From JAKVCB01 sp963578605 (GTDB lineage Bacteria; Planctomycetota; Planctomycetia; Pirellulales; Lacipirellulaceae): 64,000 nt of DNA. Below the pieces are notes generated by a model. It ran no database searches. It had not been told where the DNA came from and saw only the letters and a program-made list of their open reading frames with translations. How positions within the stretch are numbered: the stretch's first letter is position 1; every line of letters begins with the position of its first letter. The stretch is from NCBI GenBank assembly GCA_963578605.1, contig CAUZEA010000019.1, positions 1-64,000 on the forward strand, given 5' to 3'. The translations under genes and the position numbers were made by a program. Below are positions 1 to 9,260 of this stretch, one piece after another.

Positions 1-2
1 AC

Positions 3-329
3 ACCTGGTGGGGCTATATTTGGAGCATGCTCGCTACGATCGTCGCCATGCTGGTGACCTCCACAATTTGTGGATGGGCAACGCACGATGAAATTGCTGG
101 CCTGACCCTGGCCACTTCTAAAAAAGGGCAATCCCCGTCTCTGTCGGTGGTCCAAGCTCCCAACCAGAAGAGTTCCTGGCTTGCCGCATCGCGTCGCGAC
201 GTTCCCACGGCAATGGAGTCGCCGTTTGACACAACCGGCGGGGTTACAGGTTGGGTCCGGAACCCCCTGTTGTGGGCAGCTCTGTTGCTGGGAATCACCA
301 GTTATTTGAATATTGTTGTCTTCTGGTAG
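3..329 (+). CDS. C-terminal fragment of a membrane transporter (sodium:solute symporter-like)
   Basis: The reading frame is open from the first bases of the window, so the gene starts upstream. About 108 residues are visible. They begin with a hydrophobic helix (WWGYIWSMLATIVAMLVTS), continue with a polar loop of about 60 residues, and end with a second helix (LLWAALLLGITSYLNIVVFW) at the stop codon. A last helix followed by only a few residues, with a cytoplasmic-type polar linker before it, is what the C-terminus of SSS-family sodium/solute symporters looks like. No family-defining motif falls in this fragment, so the family is an inference; another multi-pass carrier is possible. The methionine at base 27 is internal and not the start. 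Confidence 0.5.
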   Translation, partial: TWWGYIWSMLATIVAMLVTSTICGWATHDEIAGLTLATSKKGQSPSLSVVQAPNQKSSWLAASRRDVPTAMESPFDTTGGVTGWVRNPLLWAALLLGITSYLNIVVFW

Positions 330-515
330 TGCGCCCGGCACACGAGAGTGGCGAACCATCGCTCTTGAACCTTGAATTGCAAGCTTTCTTTCCGACACCG
401 CAACTGCAACCCGCGTGAATTATCCGCTTCAATTAGAAGTTGATTAAACAGGCTGTGGCTCCTAAGTTACAGCTGGTGTTTTTGTGTCGTCACGGCTTAC
501 AACCGGGGTTGACGG

Positions 516-534
516 GGAAATTTTGGAAATTTCC
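516..534. promoter_or_regulatory. Perfect inverted repeat upstream of the hydroxy-acid dehydrogenase gene
   Basis: Two 8-base arms, GGAAATTT and AAATTTCC, are separated by TGG and lie 39 bases before the ATG at 574. The arms are perfect complements. A weak sigma70-like pair (TTGATT at 440-445, 17-base spacer, TAAGTT at 463-468) lies upstream, so the repeat would sit just downstream of transcription start, where a repressor operator would be expected. No cognate regulator gene is adjacent. Confidence 0.35.
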
Positions 535-573
535 GAACGATAATTTAGGTTCAATCACTTCGAAGTTCACACC

Positions 574-1785
574 ATGTTCAAAACCATGCGCTCGGTGATG
601 AGGTTTCGGCCCATCGAATTCGATGGCGACTTGCGACGCCTGCGACGTGCTGTGAATGTCGATGGCCTCCGGCGCATTGCCCGCCAACGTTTGCCCCGCA
701 GCGTCTTTAACTACATCGATGGTGGTGCCGACGACGAACTGACCATGATACGTAACCAGCAAGGTTTTGAACGGATTGAATTCCACCCTCGAGTCTTGCG
801 TGAGATAGTTGGGGTTGATACCTCAACAACCCTACTTGGACAACGGCTACCGTTGCCGCTGATCCTTTCTCCCACCGGGATGACCCGAGTCGTGACACCT
901 GGTGGAGAACTGGATGTGGCAAGATCTGCGGGACGGTCAGGTATTCCATACGTGCTTTCGACGATGAGCACCTATTCGATCGAAGAAGTCGCGCAAGGCA
1001 GCTCTGGACCACATTGGTTTCAGGTTTATGTCTGGAAGGACCGTGTCCTCGTGAAGGAGTTACTGGATCGTGCCGCCCAGGCAGGCTACGAGGCCATAGT
1101 CATTACTGTCGACACCACGGTTTTGGGTAACCGTGAGCGCGACCTCCGCAGCGGGTTTACCGTACCACCCAAGCTTGGACTCGATACCATCCTGGATGGC
1201 ATTCTGCACCCGTCATGGACATGGAGATTTCTTCGCTCCAAACCAATCTTGTTTTCCAACGTCATCGGAAAATCTGTGGGTGACGGAAACGACCCTATCT
1301 CGCTCAGTCAGTACCTCAAAGACCAGTTCGATGCCACCATCTCCTGGAAAGACATCGAATGGTTCCAGGAACATTGGAAAGGTCCTATTCTGATTAAAGG
1401 GATTCAAAGTGTCGAAGATGCGAAGCTCGCGGTAAAAGCTGGGATCCCGGCAATCATTGTCTCGAATCATGGTGGCAGGCAACTCGACGGTGCTCCCCCG
1501 GCGATTGAACTGATTGAACCTATTGCCAACGCCGTGGGATCAGACCTGGAGATTCTGTGCGATGGCGGCATTCGGCGCGGCAGCGATATCGCGAAGGCCA
1601 TTGCCTTTGGCGCGCGGGCCTGCATGATCGGCCGGCCGTATCTGTATGGGCTTGCCGTCGGAGGAGAACGGGGAGTCGATTTTACGATTCGCCTGCTGCA
1701 AGAAGATTTCTCGCGGACACTTGCGCTGACTGGCTGCCCGTCGGTTCAGAAAATTGGACGCGACCTGGTGCGTGTCAGGTCGTAG
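574..1785 (+). CDS. FMN-dependent alpha-hydroxy-acid dehydrogenase/oxidase (L-lactate dehydrogenase type)
   Basis: This 403-residue protein belongs to the FMN-dependent alpha-hydroxy-acid oxidoreductases (lactate dehydrogenase LldD, glycolate oxidase, lactate monooxygenase), which oxidise a 2-hydroxy acid to the 2-oxo acid. Visible marks are NYIDGGADDE near residue 47 (substrate/FMN region), the FMN-loop sequence LSPTGMTRVV, the active-site signature SNHGGRQLDGAP at residues 297-308 with His299 as the expected catalytic base, and the phosphate-binding end DGGIRRGSDIAKAIAFGARA. Length is normal for the family. ATG 574 is used; in-frame ATGs at 586 and 598 are alternatives, since no strong ribosome site decides. 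It converges on the next gene with 11 bases between stops. Lactate is the likely substrate but cannot be told from glycolate or another hydroxy acid here. Confidence 0.9.
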   Translation: MFKTMRSVMRFRPIEFDGDLRRLRRAVNVDGLRRIARQRLPRSVFNYIDGGADDELTMIRNQQGFERIEFHPRVLREIVGVDTSTTLLGQRLPLPLILSPTGMTRVVTPGGELDVARSAGRSGIPYVLSTMSTYSIEEVAQGSSGPHWFQVYVWKDRVLVKELLDRAAQAGYEAIVITVDTTVLGNRERDLRSGFTVPPKLGLDTILDGILHPSWTWRFLRSKPILFSNVIGKSVGDGNDPISLSQYLKDQFDATISWKDIEWFQEHWKGPILIKGIQSVEDAKLAVKAGIPAIIVSNHGGRQLDGAPPAIELIEPIANAVGSDLEILCDGGIRRGSDIAKAIAFGARACMIGRPYLYGLAVGGERGVDFTIRLLQEDFSRTLALTGCPSVQKIGRDLVRVRS

Positions 1786-1796
1786 CCAACGGAATT

Positions 1797-4700
1797 TCAA
1801 GTACGACCAATGTCGACGGGTTGAAACTTTTTTGTGGTCTGCCCTGGCACTGGTCGAAAAACTCTGCTCGACTTTGAACCTGGAGTCCTCAGTAACGATT
1901 GACCACGGCACCAATGAGGTCGTATACGACGACCTGTTGCCAACGGACCTTGCCGCGCCATCGCCGCTGCCATTGTCAAGACCAACCACAACAATTGCCG
2001 TCCAGCCGGCTCTGGCACCTCCACAGGTTGAGAACTTCCGCCGGCCAGCGTGTTGCCAAAGCGAGTTTTCCAGAAAACGTAATCGGCCTGGTTGACTATC
2101 CCATCGCTGTTACCATCGGCACCACTGCCGGCCACAACGTTTTCTCCCCGCGTATCACGCCAGAGGGTGTAGTCCGCCGCGTCAACGAACCCATCTTCGT
2201 TATAATCACCCTCCAGACCAGCAAATAGCGATGTGAGGATAAGGCTGCTTCCGTAGAAGTTCGCTTCAAAGTTGTCGGCGTTGGCTCCGGCGAGCGTCAA
2301 ACCGTTGTCGCTAACGCTGCTGGCAATCACAACCAGGAATTGTGCTCCCAACACCGGCTGGTAACCGCCGTCGAGCACAACTTCCAGCGAACCCGCCAGG
2401 TTGGCGTCGCCCAATACGGTCAAAGTGTCCTTCAGGGAAGGCCCCTCGATTTCAATTTGCAATGTCGCCTGCGACTCGAGCGTGAAGTCACCACGCACAT
2501 CAAGGGTGCCCACGCCGTGACCGGGTGCCACAATGCCTGATGAAACCAACAAATCACCGTTCACATCGCCATTGCCAGCCAGTGTGCCGCCATTCACCTC
2601 AAGCGTTCCGCTGCCAGAATTCGTGTTACCATCAAGGTAGAGTATGCCCTCCCCTTGTTTGACGACGGTAACATTGTCGAAATCAAAAGTGCCGCTGAGG
2701 CTGACCGACGCACCTCCCGCTACAGAAACAGTGGTCTTTGCATTGGCAACCAGGTCAACCTCCCAGGTGTGGTCTCCACCGCTCACCACAATGTCGGCCT
2801 GCTGAAGCTGGCCATCGAGATTCAAACTTCCACTACCGGTGAGTTGATACGCACTACTTCCGTCAACAACGATTTCTCGCAGCGTCACAGCCGAGTCGAG
2901 TTGAATGTTGGTCACCGGGGCAGTCGAGCCAGTCAGCCTGGCCGTGACAAGGTTCGAATCGGGCACGCCTGACGGCGACCAGTTCCCGCTCACATGCCAG
3001 TTCCCCCCTGCGCTGTTGATCCATTCATTTCCCAGAGGTTCAATAGCCGTCAGGATGAGACTGCTTCCCAGGACGGCGAACTCAAAATAGCGAGCGCTGG
3101 CCCCACCGAGTGTGACTCCGGTGTTATCAATACGGTTAGCAGCCATCATGAGGAACTGGTTACCAGGGTCGGGCTGGTAGCCGTTGAGAAGTTCAATCTC
3201 CAAGGTTCCCCCCAGATTGGCGGTATCATTGATCACCAAGAAGTCGTGGTTGTTTGAAGCCGTTCCAGCAACCTCAAGTTGCATACTTCCAGAGGGACCA
3301 AGCGCGAAGTTGCCATTGATATCAATCCGCCCAATTCCATCCTCGGGCACAAAAACTCCACCTGTCACTAGCAAGTCACTATCTACCTCTCCACTGGTAA
3401 CCAGCGTTCCTTCGGTGACTTCGAGGGATCCACTCCCCGAACTTGTCCCCCCCTGGATGACCAGGGTACCGGCCCCATTTTTTGTCACGTCAACGCCGGT
3501 GAAATCAAAGAGTCCATCGAAGCTCAAGCTCGATCCGGAGCTGACATTGATACTCGTGTTGCTGACAGCATTGACGGATAGGTCGAACAGATGATCTCCC
3601 GCAAGCACATTCAGTTCTGTGTTTTCAGATATCGAGTCCAACGTTAGACCGGTAATCGTACCATGACCAACGATGTGATAATCGCTTGAGCCATCGATTT
3701 CGATCCCAGCAACCGTCCTCGACAAGAGCACATCGATCGTCACCGTTGGTGCCGTTGCCCCGGTCAGTTGCACATAGTCATCGTTCCCGTTGGGCTCGCC
3801 AGCGGGAGACCAGTTTCCGTCGGTATGCCAACTGCCACCTCCGGTGGCTGTCCATTGATAGGGCACCAGCGGTGGAACAAAATAGATGCTGTGAAACTGG
3901 TCAACTGCCACATCGCTGACCTGTCGGGTTGTTCCCCCAGGCCAAAGTATTTCCAGGTCGACCGTACCTGTGACATTTCCCAGGCCAAAATGGAGCGTGG
4001 GATCATTTTGATTGCCTTCGCCGGTGCCGAACTCGACCTGCCGTACAAAAGTCTTGCCTCCTGCTTGAATGCGGACCTGGGCACCAACTGCGTCGCGGCT
4101 GATCGTTTGACCATCGCCAATCATCTTCAGCTTCAGCCAGTGATTCCCTCCTGGAGCCTGGTTTTTAAAGAGCCTGCCATGGGAGACAAGGTCCAGGTCT
4201 CCATCGTTATCGTAGTCGGCAAATGCAGCTTGATACGTAGGGCTAATACCACTCAGACCTTCTGATGCCGTGACATCCGTAAAATTCCAGTTGCCATCAT
4301 TGCGGTAAAGTCGGGGGAAATTGGGAATGCCGTAGCTACCAACCTCGTAAACGGTCGTGAAAAAAAGGTCGAGATCTCCATCGTTGTCGTAGTCGCCCAG
4401 GGTTGGCGAAGCATACGACTCCTGCCACTCCCCATTACCATAGGCCCACTCCAGCTGATTTTGAAAACTGTAGCCACCGGCAGGGCCCGTATTGGCCAGA
4501 AACTGTGAACCTGGTTGGGAATCCCAAGGGTGTGAAAAGTTGCCCACGAACAAGTCCAGGTAACCGTCATTGTTCATATCTCCCCAGGCCGATCCGATTG
4601 TGTGACCGGTACCCCCTGTTGCGCCCCGCGTCGGCGCCTGGTCTGTAAAATTGCCCGAACCGTCGTTGACATAAAGCCCATTGGTCTCCAGTCGATAATT

Positions 4701-5375
4701 CGAAGCATAGACGTCAATGTCGCCGTCGCGATCGAAGTCGGCCGAGGTGACCCCTCGCGATGGTCGGGGACGTCCACCGGTCACCACGGCATCGGCCGGC
4801 TGGGTCCACACATTGGCAAACCCAGTCCCGCCATTATTTCGAAGGCGGACGTCCGAGTAATAAGCGTCAGGCCAACTTTCATATCCCCCCACGTAGAGAT
4901 CGAGATAACTATCGTTGTTATGGTCTCCCCAGGAGGCACCATGGACATTGGGTGCGACCCCTGAGCTGGGAATCGATACGGATGAAAAACTGATTCCGGC
5001 ATTACTTCGATGAACGATTCCCCGAGTGTAATTGAAGAAGTCGAGCCATCCGTCGTTGTCGTAGTCTCCCCAAATACCGTCCGTGCCATCACCGCCTGTC
5101 GACGCGGTCGCCGAGACAGAGAAATTCAACCCGGCATTATTTCGGAAAACTATTCCGTTGACACTCATATCAACGAAACCATCGTTATTGTAATCGCCCC
5201 ACGCCACCTTAGGACTTGGCAGTCCCGGGGCAACGCTCGACGTTACATCCGTAAACGCTCCAACCGCAACTCCGCAAACTGAAAAAACAGTAATGCAAAT
5301 CAACCAGGTGAGATGCTGTTGCTCGTTGACTTGCGGTCTCAAGATCATGTGTTGTTGTACCGAAGTCAGAACCAC
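1797..5375 (-). CDS. Secreted FG-GAP/ASPIC-UnbV protein with dockerin and PEP-CTERM-like tail
   Basis: This is a 1192-residue exported protein. A signal peptide (hydrophobic core WLICITVFSVCGVAVGA) ends near residue 41. FG-GAP/VCBS beta-propeller repeats follow to about residue 400, with many copies of GDYNNDGxxD-type calcium loops. An ASPIC/UnbV-like domain follows (GAQVRIQAGGKTFVRQV, DLEILWPGG, about 415-490). Next come two tandem beta-rich units, each opening with a GNWSPxGxPxxN motif (about 500-770 and 775-1050). A type I dockerin pair (DYNEDGFVDAADYTLWRD and DGNSDGIVNQADYVFWKT) lies near 1055-1110, then VPEPAG and a short hydrophobic stretch. Unlike normal PEP-CTERM proteins, about 48 more residues follow the basic patch. 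Likely role: cell-surface or matrix protein. The start could also be Met10. Confidence 0.85.
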   Translation of the reverse strand: MVLTSVQQHMILRPQVNEQQHLTWLICITVFSVCGVAVGAFTDVTSSVAPGLPSPKVAWGDYNNDGFVDMSVNGIVFRNNAGLNFSVSATASTGGDGTDGIWGDYDNDGWLDFFNYTRGIVHRSNAGISFSSVSIPSSGVAPNVHGASWGDHNNDSYLDLYVGGYESWPDAYYSDVRLRNNGGTGFANVWTQPADAVVTGGRPRPSRGVTSADFDRDGDIDVYASNYRLETNGLYVNDGSGNFTDQAPTRGATGGTGHTIGSAWGDMNNDGYLDLFVGNFSHPWDSQPGSQFLANTGPAGGYSFQNQLEWAYGNGEWQESYASPTLGDYDNDGDLDLFFTTVYEVGSYGIPNFPRLYRNDGNWNFTDVTASEGLSGISPTYQAAFADYDNDGDLDLVSHGRLFKNQAPGGNHWLKLKMIGDGQTISRDAVGAQVRIQAGGKTFVRQVEFGTGEGNQNDPTLHFGLGNVTGTVDLEILWPGGTTRQVSDVAVDQFHSIYFVPPLVPYQWTATGGGSWHTDGNWSPAGEPNGNDDYVQLTGATAPTVTIDVLLSRTVAGIEIDGSSDYHIVGHGTITGLTLDSISENTELNVLAGDHLFDLSVNAVSNTSINVSSGSSLSFDGLFDFTGVDVTKNGAGTLVIQGGTSSGSGSLEVTEGTLVTSGEVDSDLLVTGGVFVPEDGIGRIDINGNFALGPSGSMQLEVAGTASNNHDFLVINDTANLGGTLEIELLNGYQPDPGNQFLMMAANRIDNTGVTLGGASARYFEFAVLGSSLILTAIEPLGNEWINSAGGNWHVSGNWSPSGVPDSNLVTARLTGSTAPVTNIQLDSAVTLREIVVDGSSAYQLTGSGSLNLDGQLQQADIVVSGGDHTWEVDLVANAKTTVSVAGGASVSLSGTFDFDNVTVVKQGEGILYLDGNTNSGSGTLEVNGGTLAGNGDVNGDLLVSSGIVAPGHGVGTLDVRGDFTLESQATLQIEIEGPSLKDTLTVLGDANLAGSLEVVLDGGYQPVLGAQFLVVIASSVSDNGLTLAGANADNFEANFYGSSLILTSLFAGLEGDYNEDGFVDAADYTLWRDTRGENVVAGSGADGNSDGIVNQADYVFWKTRFGNTLAGGSSQPVEVPEPAGRQLLWLVLTMAAAMARQGPLATGRRIRPHWCRGQSLLRTPGSKSSRVFRPVPGQTTKKFQPVDIGRT

Positions 5376-5586
5376 ATGCCGCAGTCAGGGACCGATCGCC
5401 CCATGGGCCCTGTATCAGGTCCAGATTGTGTCTAAGCCCTTCTAAAACGCGATGACTTTCATTATACCGCAAACCTTTTGAAATCGCCATTTGACGCCGC
5501 TTTTTTGTATTTTTAGTTGGTTCTTCCCCCACCGCTTGACCAGTCACAGCGGGGTTGCACGAGCAGGCCAACTACCAACCCCATGT

Positions 5587-6501
5587 TCAGGAGGGGTCGT
5601 TCAGAATTCGGCGCGGATTGGCTGACATCAACAAGTCGATCTCCTCGCCAGTCAGCTCTAACTCATCGCGCGCAAACTGAGCCATTTTTGGTATGGTCAC
5701 CCCAGAGCCGGCAAAGTATTTCCCATCGCCGGTGCGCGGTATGCCGTCCTCACCTACCAGAAACGTTTGACCTCCCACCTGGAAACGACCGGGGCCCAAC
5801 CCGGCTGCTGAAATAGCGTCGGTCACCAACACACACCGTTTCAGCCCGACAGAGCGGAAAAAATTTTTCAGCACAAATGTCGGGATGTGACACCCATCGG
5901 CAATGAAGCTGATCCACAACCGGTCGGCCAGGGAAAGCACTCGTTGAATGATGTTATCGTGCCGATGCATTTCAGCGGGACAACCGTTTCCTAAGTGGGT
6001 AAACATGGCCAGGCCAGCATCGATGCCCGCCTTGAGCTGATCAAGGCTGGCATCGCAATGCCCAGCCGAGACACAGATCCCCGCATCGGCCAACATCCGG
6101 GTCACCCGGAATCCTTCATCGCGCTCCGGTGCCAACGTCACGATTCGTGTTAGCCCCGCGGCCGAGTCGAGCAGGCGTTGCATGTCATCTTGGTTTGCGG
6201 GGAGAACATATTTGACAGGATGCGCACCGATGTACCCCTCGGTCTCATTGAGAAACGGACCTTCGATGTGAAACCCAGCCACGAGGTCTTTTACCAGTGG
6301 ATCCGCAGCGCGCAGCTCCACCAGGCGCTTGAGACGGGATGACATTGCGGGAATGTTGTCGGTAATGATCGTGGGCAAAAAATCACCAACCCCATCCTCG
6401 CGCAACCGAACACACACGGTGTGCATCTCGTCAGGGGTCAGCTGATCACTGTTGAAATCAACACCCTTATAGCCGTTGACTTGCAGATCAATGTAGTTCA
6501 T
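5587..6501 (-). CDS. nagA: N-acetylglucosamine-6-phosphate deacetylase-like amidohydrolase
   Basis: NagA hydrolyses N-acetylglucosamine-6-phosphate to glucosamine-6-phosphate and acetate in amino-sugar catabolism. The 304-residue protein carries the family's landmarks in order: DLQVNGYKGVDF at the start, the metal-ligand strand GFHIEGPFLNETEGYIGAH, the metal His in VSAGHCDAS, THLGNGCP (family THLFNAM), IADGCHIP, and the catalytic Asp in VTDAISAAG. The start chosen at 6501 puts MNYIDLQVNG first; the open frame runs 37 codons further upstream but that stretch has no NagA similarity. It is shorter than classic NagA (about 380 residues), mostly through loss of the N-terminal part of the beta-sandwich domain, so substrate identity is less certain. 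It is divergent from the HNH remnant. Confidence 0.8.
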   Translation of the reverse strand: MNYIDLQVNGYKGVDFNSDQLTPDEMHTVCVRLREDGVGDFLPTIITDNIPAMSSRLKRLVELRAADPLVKDLVAGFHIEGPFLNETEGYIGAHPVKYVLPANQDDMQRLLDSAAGLTRIVTLAPERDEGFRVTRMLADAGICVSAGHCDASLDQLKAGIDAGLAMFTHLGNGCPAEMHRHDNIIQRVLSLADRLWISFIADGCHIPTFVLKNFFRSVGLKRCVLVTDAISAAGLGPGRFQVGGQTFLVGEDGIPRTGDGKYFAGSGVTIPKMAQFARDELELTGEEIDLLMSANPRRILNDPS

Positions 6502-6619
6502 GCAAAAAGCTCGATCAAATGATAAATGGCTGGTTTCTTTGAAGCCCAGCCCCCGATTGTATCGATCGCTGCCCGTCTCGCCAGCGGTCAGCAGACAAAA
6601 TGATAGTCGCAAGACAACT

Positions 6620-6985
6620 ATGCAGGGCGGCTCTTTCAGACGTCAAGTCCTCAACAGTACACGGGGGTGGTTGCTTGTCTCTCTGAGCGACGACCGAACC
6701 AGAAGGCCTCGATGGCATCTTACGGGTGACACTAGATCAACCCTTCTTCAAGTCGATCGTCTGGATTCGGGATGGGCGCATGAGGACGGAAATCTCGCAC
6801 TGGCTTGTCAGGTCTGCAATGAGTACAAGAAAGACTGCTTTACTGAGAGACAATTCTTGGCTATACCAGAGAAATACCTTGGAGAAAGACTGCGATCGCG
6901 ATTACGGTTAGCAGGCGAACAAAGCGTTGTACGGCGACGCGGTAAACCGCGCGCGTCAATACAAGACGTCAGGCATCCAAATTAA
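6620..6985 (+). CDS. HNH endonuclease-like remnant
   Basis: This is a 121-residue frame whose second half carries a nuclease-like HNH segment: LLQVDRLDSGWAHEDGNLAL followed by ACQVCNEYKKD. The GN-(x)4-ACxxCNxxK pattern is the zinc/Asn part of HNH domains; the expected first His is Arg (VDRLD), as in some HNH subfamilies. The N-terminal part (before about residue 45) has no recognisable zinc finger or upstream CxxC, and the C-terminus runs into an attC-like repeat, so this is probably truncated or frameshifted rather than an intact enzyme. The frame is open further upstream; ATG 6620 is a guess. It lies between nagA and an SF0329-like gene, on the 3' side of tRNA-Arg, in what looks like an accessory patch. 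Confidence 0.45.
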   Translation: MQGGSFRRQVLNSTRGWLLVSLSDDRTRRPRWHLTGDTRSTLLQVDRLDSGWAHEDGNLALACQVCNEYKKDCFTERQFLAIPEKYLGERLRSRLRLAGEQSVVRRRGKPRASIQDVRHPN

Positions 6986-6997
6986 CGGGTAACTGTC

Positions 6998-7525
6998 ATG
7001 CAGTGGAGTAAGCTGCGATCACAAGTTGAAGACTTGTTCGCCGACAGCGTCAAGGGGCGTGTTCGGTTACATTCAACCCGTTATCGCAAGATGCACGACC
7101 AGGAAGGACGGGCGTGGATCACAATCGATGGCGAAGAAATCGTTAACATGCCCCACATTTTCGAGTGGCTTTACCAGCGCGACAGACGCGCCGCCGAGTT
7201 GGCGGGTGTAGAACTCGGTATGAACAACTGGCAGGATTATGCCCCCAAGTTGCGCGATGCCGAGAAAGAACTCCATCAGGAATCTGTTTTTTGGCAGGGT
7301 GATCTCGGTGACGCGATGTTCGGCTACTTGCATAGTTCAATCGATGACATCTTGACCTCTGACGACGTCCTTATCCGCGCGATAGGAATGCTTGACCGGA
7401 GAGTGGGGAAACGCAGGCTTTCCACACTTGCTGAGACCATTGACCATCCGCTCGTCCGTCTATTGCATGTCTTTCGATGCGATGCTGAAGGAATGAGAAC
7501 GTTTCATCGTGAACAATTAATATGA
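6998..7525 (+). CDS. Hypothetical protein, SF0329-like
   Basis: This is a 175-residue soluble protein with no signal peptide or membrane segment. The opening MQWSKLRSQVEDLFADS, then GRVRLHSTRYRK and GRAWITIDGEEIVNM, resembles a small family of unknown function (SF0329-like) found sporadically in many bacteria; this match is from memory of the motif, not a search. No catalytic motif is visible. Scattered distribution and its position, 13 bases after an HNH remnant and followed at once by an attC-like half site (GCCTAAC, 5 bases after the stop codon), suggest a mobile gene-cassette origin. The function is unknown. Confidence 0.7.
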   Translation: MQWSKLRSQVEDLFADSVKGRVRLHSTRYRKMHDQEGRAWITIDGEEIVNMPHIFEWLYQRDRRAAELAGVELGMNNWQDYAPKLRDAEKELHQESVFWQGDLGDAMFGYLHSSIDDILTSDDVLIRAIGMLDRRVGKRRLSTLAETIDHPLVRLLHVFRCDAEGMRTFHREQLI

Positions 7526-7530
7526 AAGAT

Positions 7531-7575
7531 GCCTAACAACCGCATGAACCGGAGCCGCCGATCCGGTCGTTTTTT
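7531..7575 (+). other. attC-like half site after the SF0329-like gene
   Basis: GCCTAAC at 7531-7537 fits the integron attC R' box (RYYYAAC) and begins 5 bases after the stop codon, followed by AACCGGAGCCGCC. A related degenerate stretch (GCGAACAAAGCGTTG, then a CGCGGT-AA-ACCGCG hairpin) lies at about 6914-6951, inside the end of the HNH remnant. I find no R'' box (GTTRRRY) downstream, so any attC would be incomplete. A 35-codon frame starting at 7529 runs through it and is not annotated as a gene. Confidence 0.3.
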
Positions 7576-7677
7576 CCGCGCAAATTACCCAGAGCTGCGT
7601 CATACGTATGAGCAGTGGTGGAGAGAAGCCAAGTAAGTATCTCAGAAAGACGAGAAACAGGGAAAAATGAAGATTCA

Positions 7678-7701
7678 GGCGTGGGGCAGACGCCCCACGC
7701 C
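7678..7701 (-). terminator. Strong 10-bp hairpin, candidate terminator for the tRNA transcript
   Basis: The left arm GGCGTGGGGC (7678-7687), loop AGAC and right arm GCCCCACGCC (7692-7701) form a perfect 10-bp stem. On the minus strand it lies 58 bases beyond the 3' end of tRNA-Arg and is followed by a T-rich run (TGAATCTTCATTTTT), which fits a terminator for the tRNA. On the plus strand no T-run follows. A dispersed palindromic repeat is the alternative. Confidence 0.45.
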
Positions 7702-7755
7702 CTTGTCCGTCGAGCTACGCGACTACCGCTCTCGGAAGTTGCGTAACCAGGATGG

Positions 7756-7832
<77 letters not shown>

Positions 7833-8121
7833 TGAATCTCAGTGCCTTTTATCGTAACGATTTGTGGCCGCTCGGTTAGCCCTTTCGATATTAAAATTTG
7901 AACGGGAATACATTTTCCCGCTGGCAGCGGTAATGCCAACCCCGCCCATCTCGTCCCACCAGGTTGCAAGTTGAGTCGGCCTAGACAAACAAACCCAACA
8001 CTTTCACAACTAATAATGCGGGCTTGGAAATGTCATGGCAAAATATCGCCATCAGACCTAAAATTTCCCTTGCGATTACATCTTTTCCCTGTGCAATTAA
8101 TAATTTCAACCGAAGTAGGAC

Positions 8122-9078
8122 ATGTCACACCTGATTGTCAACACAACGTTCCTTCAGCAGGACTGCATCGACTGGCTGGCCGCGCGAACTCGCCTGGTGA
8201 AATGTGATTACCGCGATCACGTAGCGCTGCACCAGCAGCTGACCGAGGCCGATGGACTCGTTGTGGGAACGTACTTGACGGTCGATGCCCAACTCCTCGA
8301 CAGGGCCCCTCGTTTGAAGGTAGTTGGACGAGCTGGCGTTGGACTTGAGCACATTGACCTCGACGCGTGCCACCAACGACAGGTCCGCGTCGTCCACACC
8401 CCCGAAGCAAACCGGCAGGCAGTGGTCGAATACGTAACGGCACTCATGCTCGATGCGCTACGGCCACGACCATCGATCGACCCCTCGATTTTACCCGAAC
8501 AGTATCTCCAGATGCGGCGCACGGAGGTGGGCCAGCAATTGGACCAACTCACACTTGGCATTCTTGGATTCGGCGGCATCGGAAAACGTGTTGGCGCCGT
8601 AGCCCACGCAATCGGAATGCGGGTGATTGTCAACGACCTCTTGTCAGAGGAAGGACTGCGACAGGCCGTCGCCTATCCGTTTGAATTTGTCGACAAAACT
8701 GAGCTCTATTCAATGAGTGATGTGCTCACGATCCACGTCGATGGACGAGCGGAGAATCGTCACCTCGTGGCCGCAGATGAGTTGGCCCAACTCAAACCAG
8801 GTTGCCTGCTGATCAATGCTGCCAGGGGAATGGTACTCGAACCAGTCGCGCTGGTAGCGTGGGCAAACCAGGTCGCCGAACAGGGCGGACAGGCGATTCT
8901 CGATGTGGTCGATCCGGAACCTCCATCGGAGGATTGCCCGCTACTGGGACTACCCAATGTTCGGGTTCTTCCCCACGTGGCAGCCCGAACCCACACTGCA
9001 CTGGAGAGCATGGGCTGGGTGGTCCGCGACGTTTGGGCTGTCCTCGAGAATGAAGAGCCGCGTTTCAGTGCGTGCTGA
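8122..9078 (+). CDS. D-isomer-specific 2-hydroxyacid dehydrogenase (SerA/GhrB-like)
   Basis: This 318-residue NAD(P)-dependent dehydrogenase interconverts a 2-oxo acid and a D-2-hydroxy acid. The Rossmann motif is LGILGFGGIGKRVG near residue 146. The family's catalytic triad is present: Arg in INAARGMV (about 235), Glu in DVVDPEPPSED (about 263) and His in VLPHVAARTH (about 283). The N-terminal substrate domain carries VVGRAGVGLEHIDLDAC. An AGGA ribosome site precedes ATG 8122. There is no C-terminal ACT domain, so it is not a full-length phosphoglycerate dehydrogenase; hydroxypyruvate, glyoxylate or a similar acid is as likely. It stands between the tRNA and a secreted PQQ protein, with no obvious operon partner. 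Confidence 0.88.
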   Translation: MSHLIVNTTFLQQDCIDWLAARTRLVKCDYRDHVALHQQLTEADGLVVGTYLTVDAQLLDRAPRLKVVGRAGVGLEHIDLDACHQRQVRVVHTPEANRQAVVEYVTALMLDALRPRPSIDPSILPEQYLQMRRTEVGQQLDQLTLGILGFGGIGKRVGAVAHAIGMRVIVNDLLSEEGLRQAVAYPFEFVDKTELYSMSDVLTIHVDGRAENRHLVAADELAQLKPGCLLINAARGMVLEPVALVAWANQVAEQGGQAILDVVDPEPPSEDCPLLGLPNVRVLPHVAARTHTALESMGWVVRDVWAVLENEEPRFSAC

Positions 9079-9260
9079 AAGCCGCTCTTTGTTGCTGGCA
9101 AGTCGGCTTCGGCTGTGTTGGTTCGATCTCGACGGTTTGCGTTCTCAGCTGCACGGAAGCACTCATACCAACTGGACTGGTTGCCAAGGACGCGTATAGA
9201 TCGGAAAATACATTCAGATAAGCAACAGAATTTAACGTCCGGGAAACTGCAGGTTATATC

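Noticed and set aside
507..544. Promoter made of TTGACG and GATAAT flanking the inverted repeat
   Set aside because: The spacer is 24 bases, too long even for MerR-type promoters.
7529..7636. Small 35-codon frame after the SF0329-like gene
   Set aside because: It translates the attC-like region and has no ribosome site or family; such frames commonly arise from these elements.
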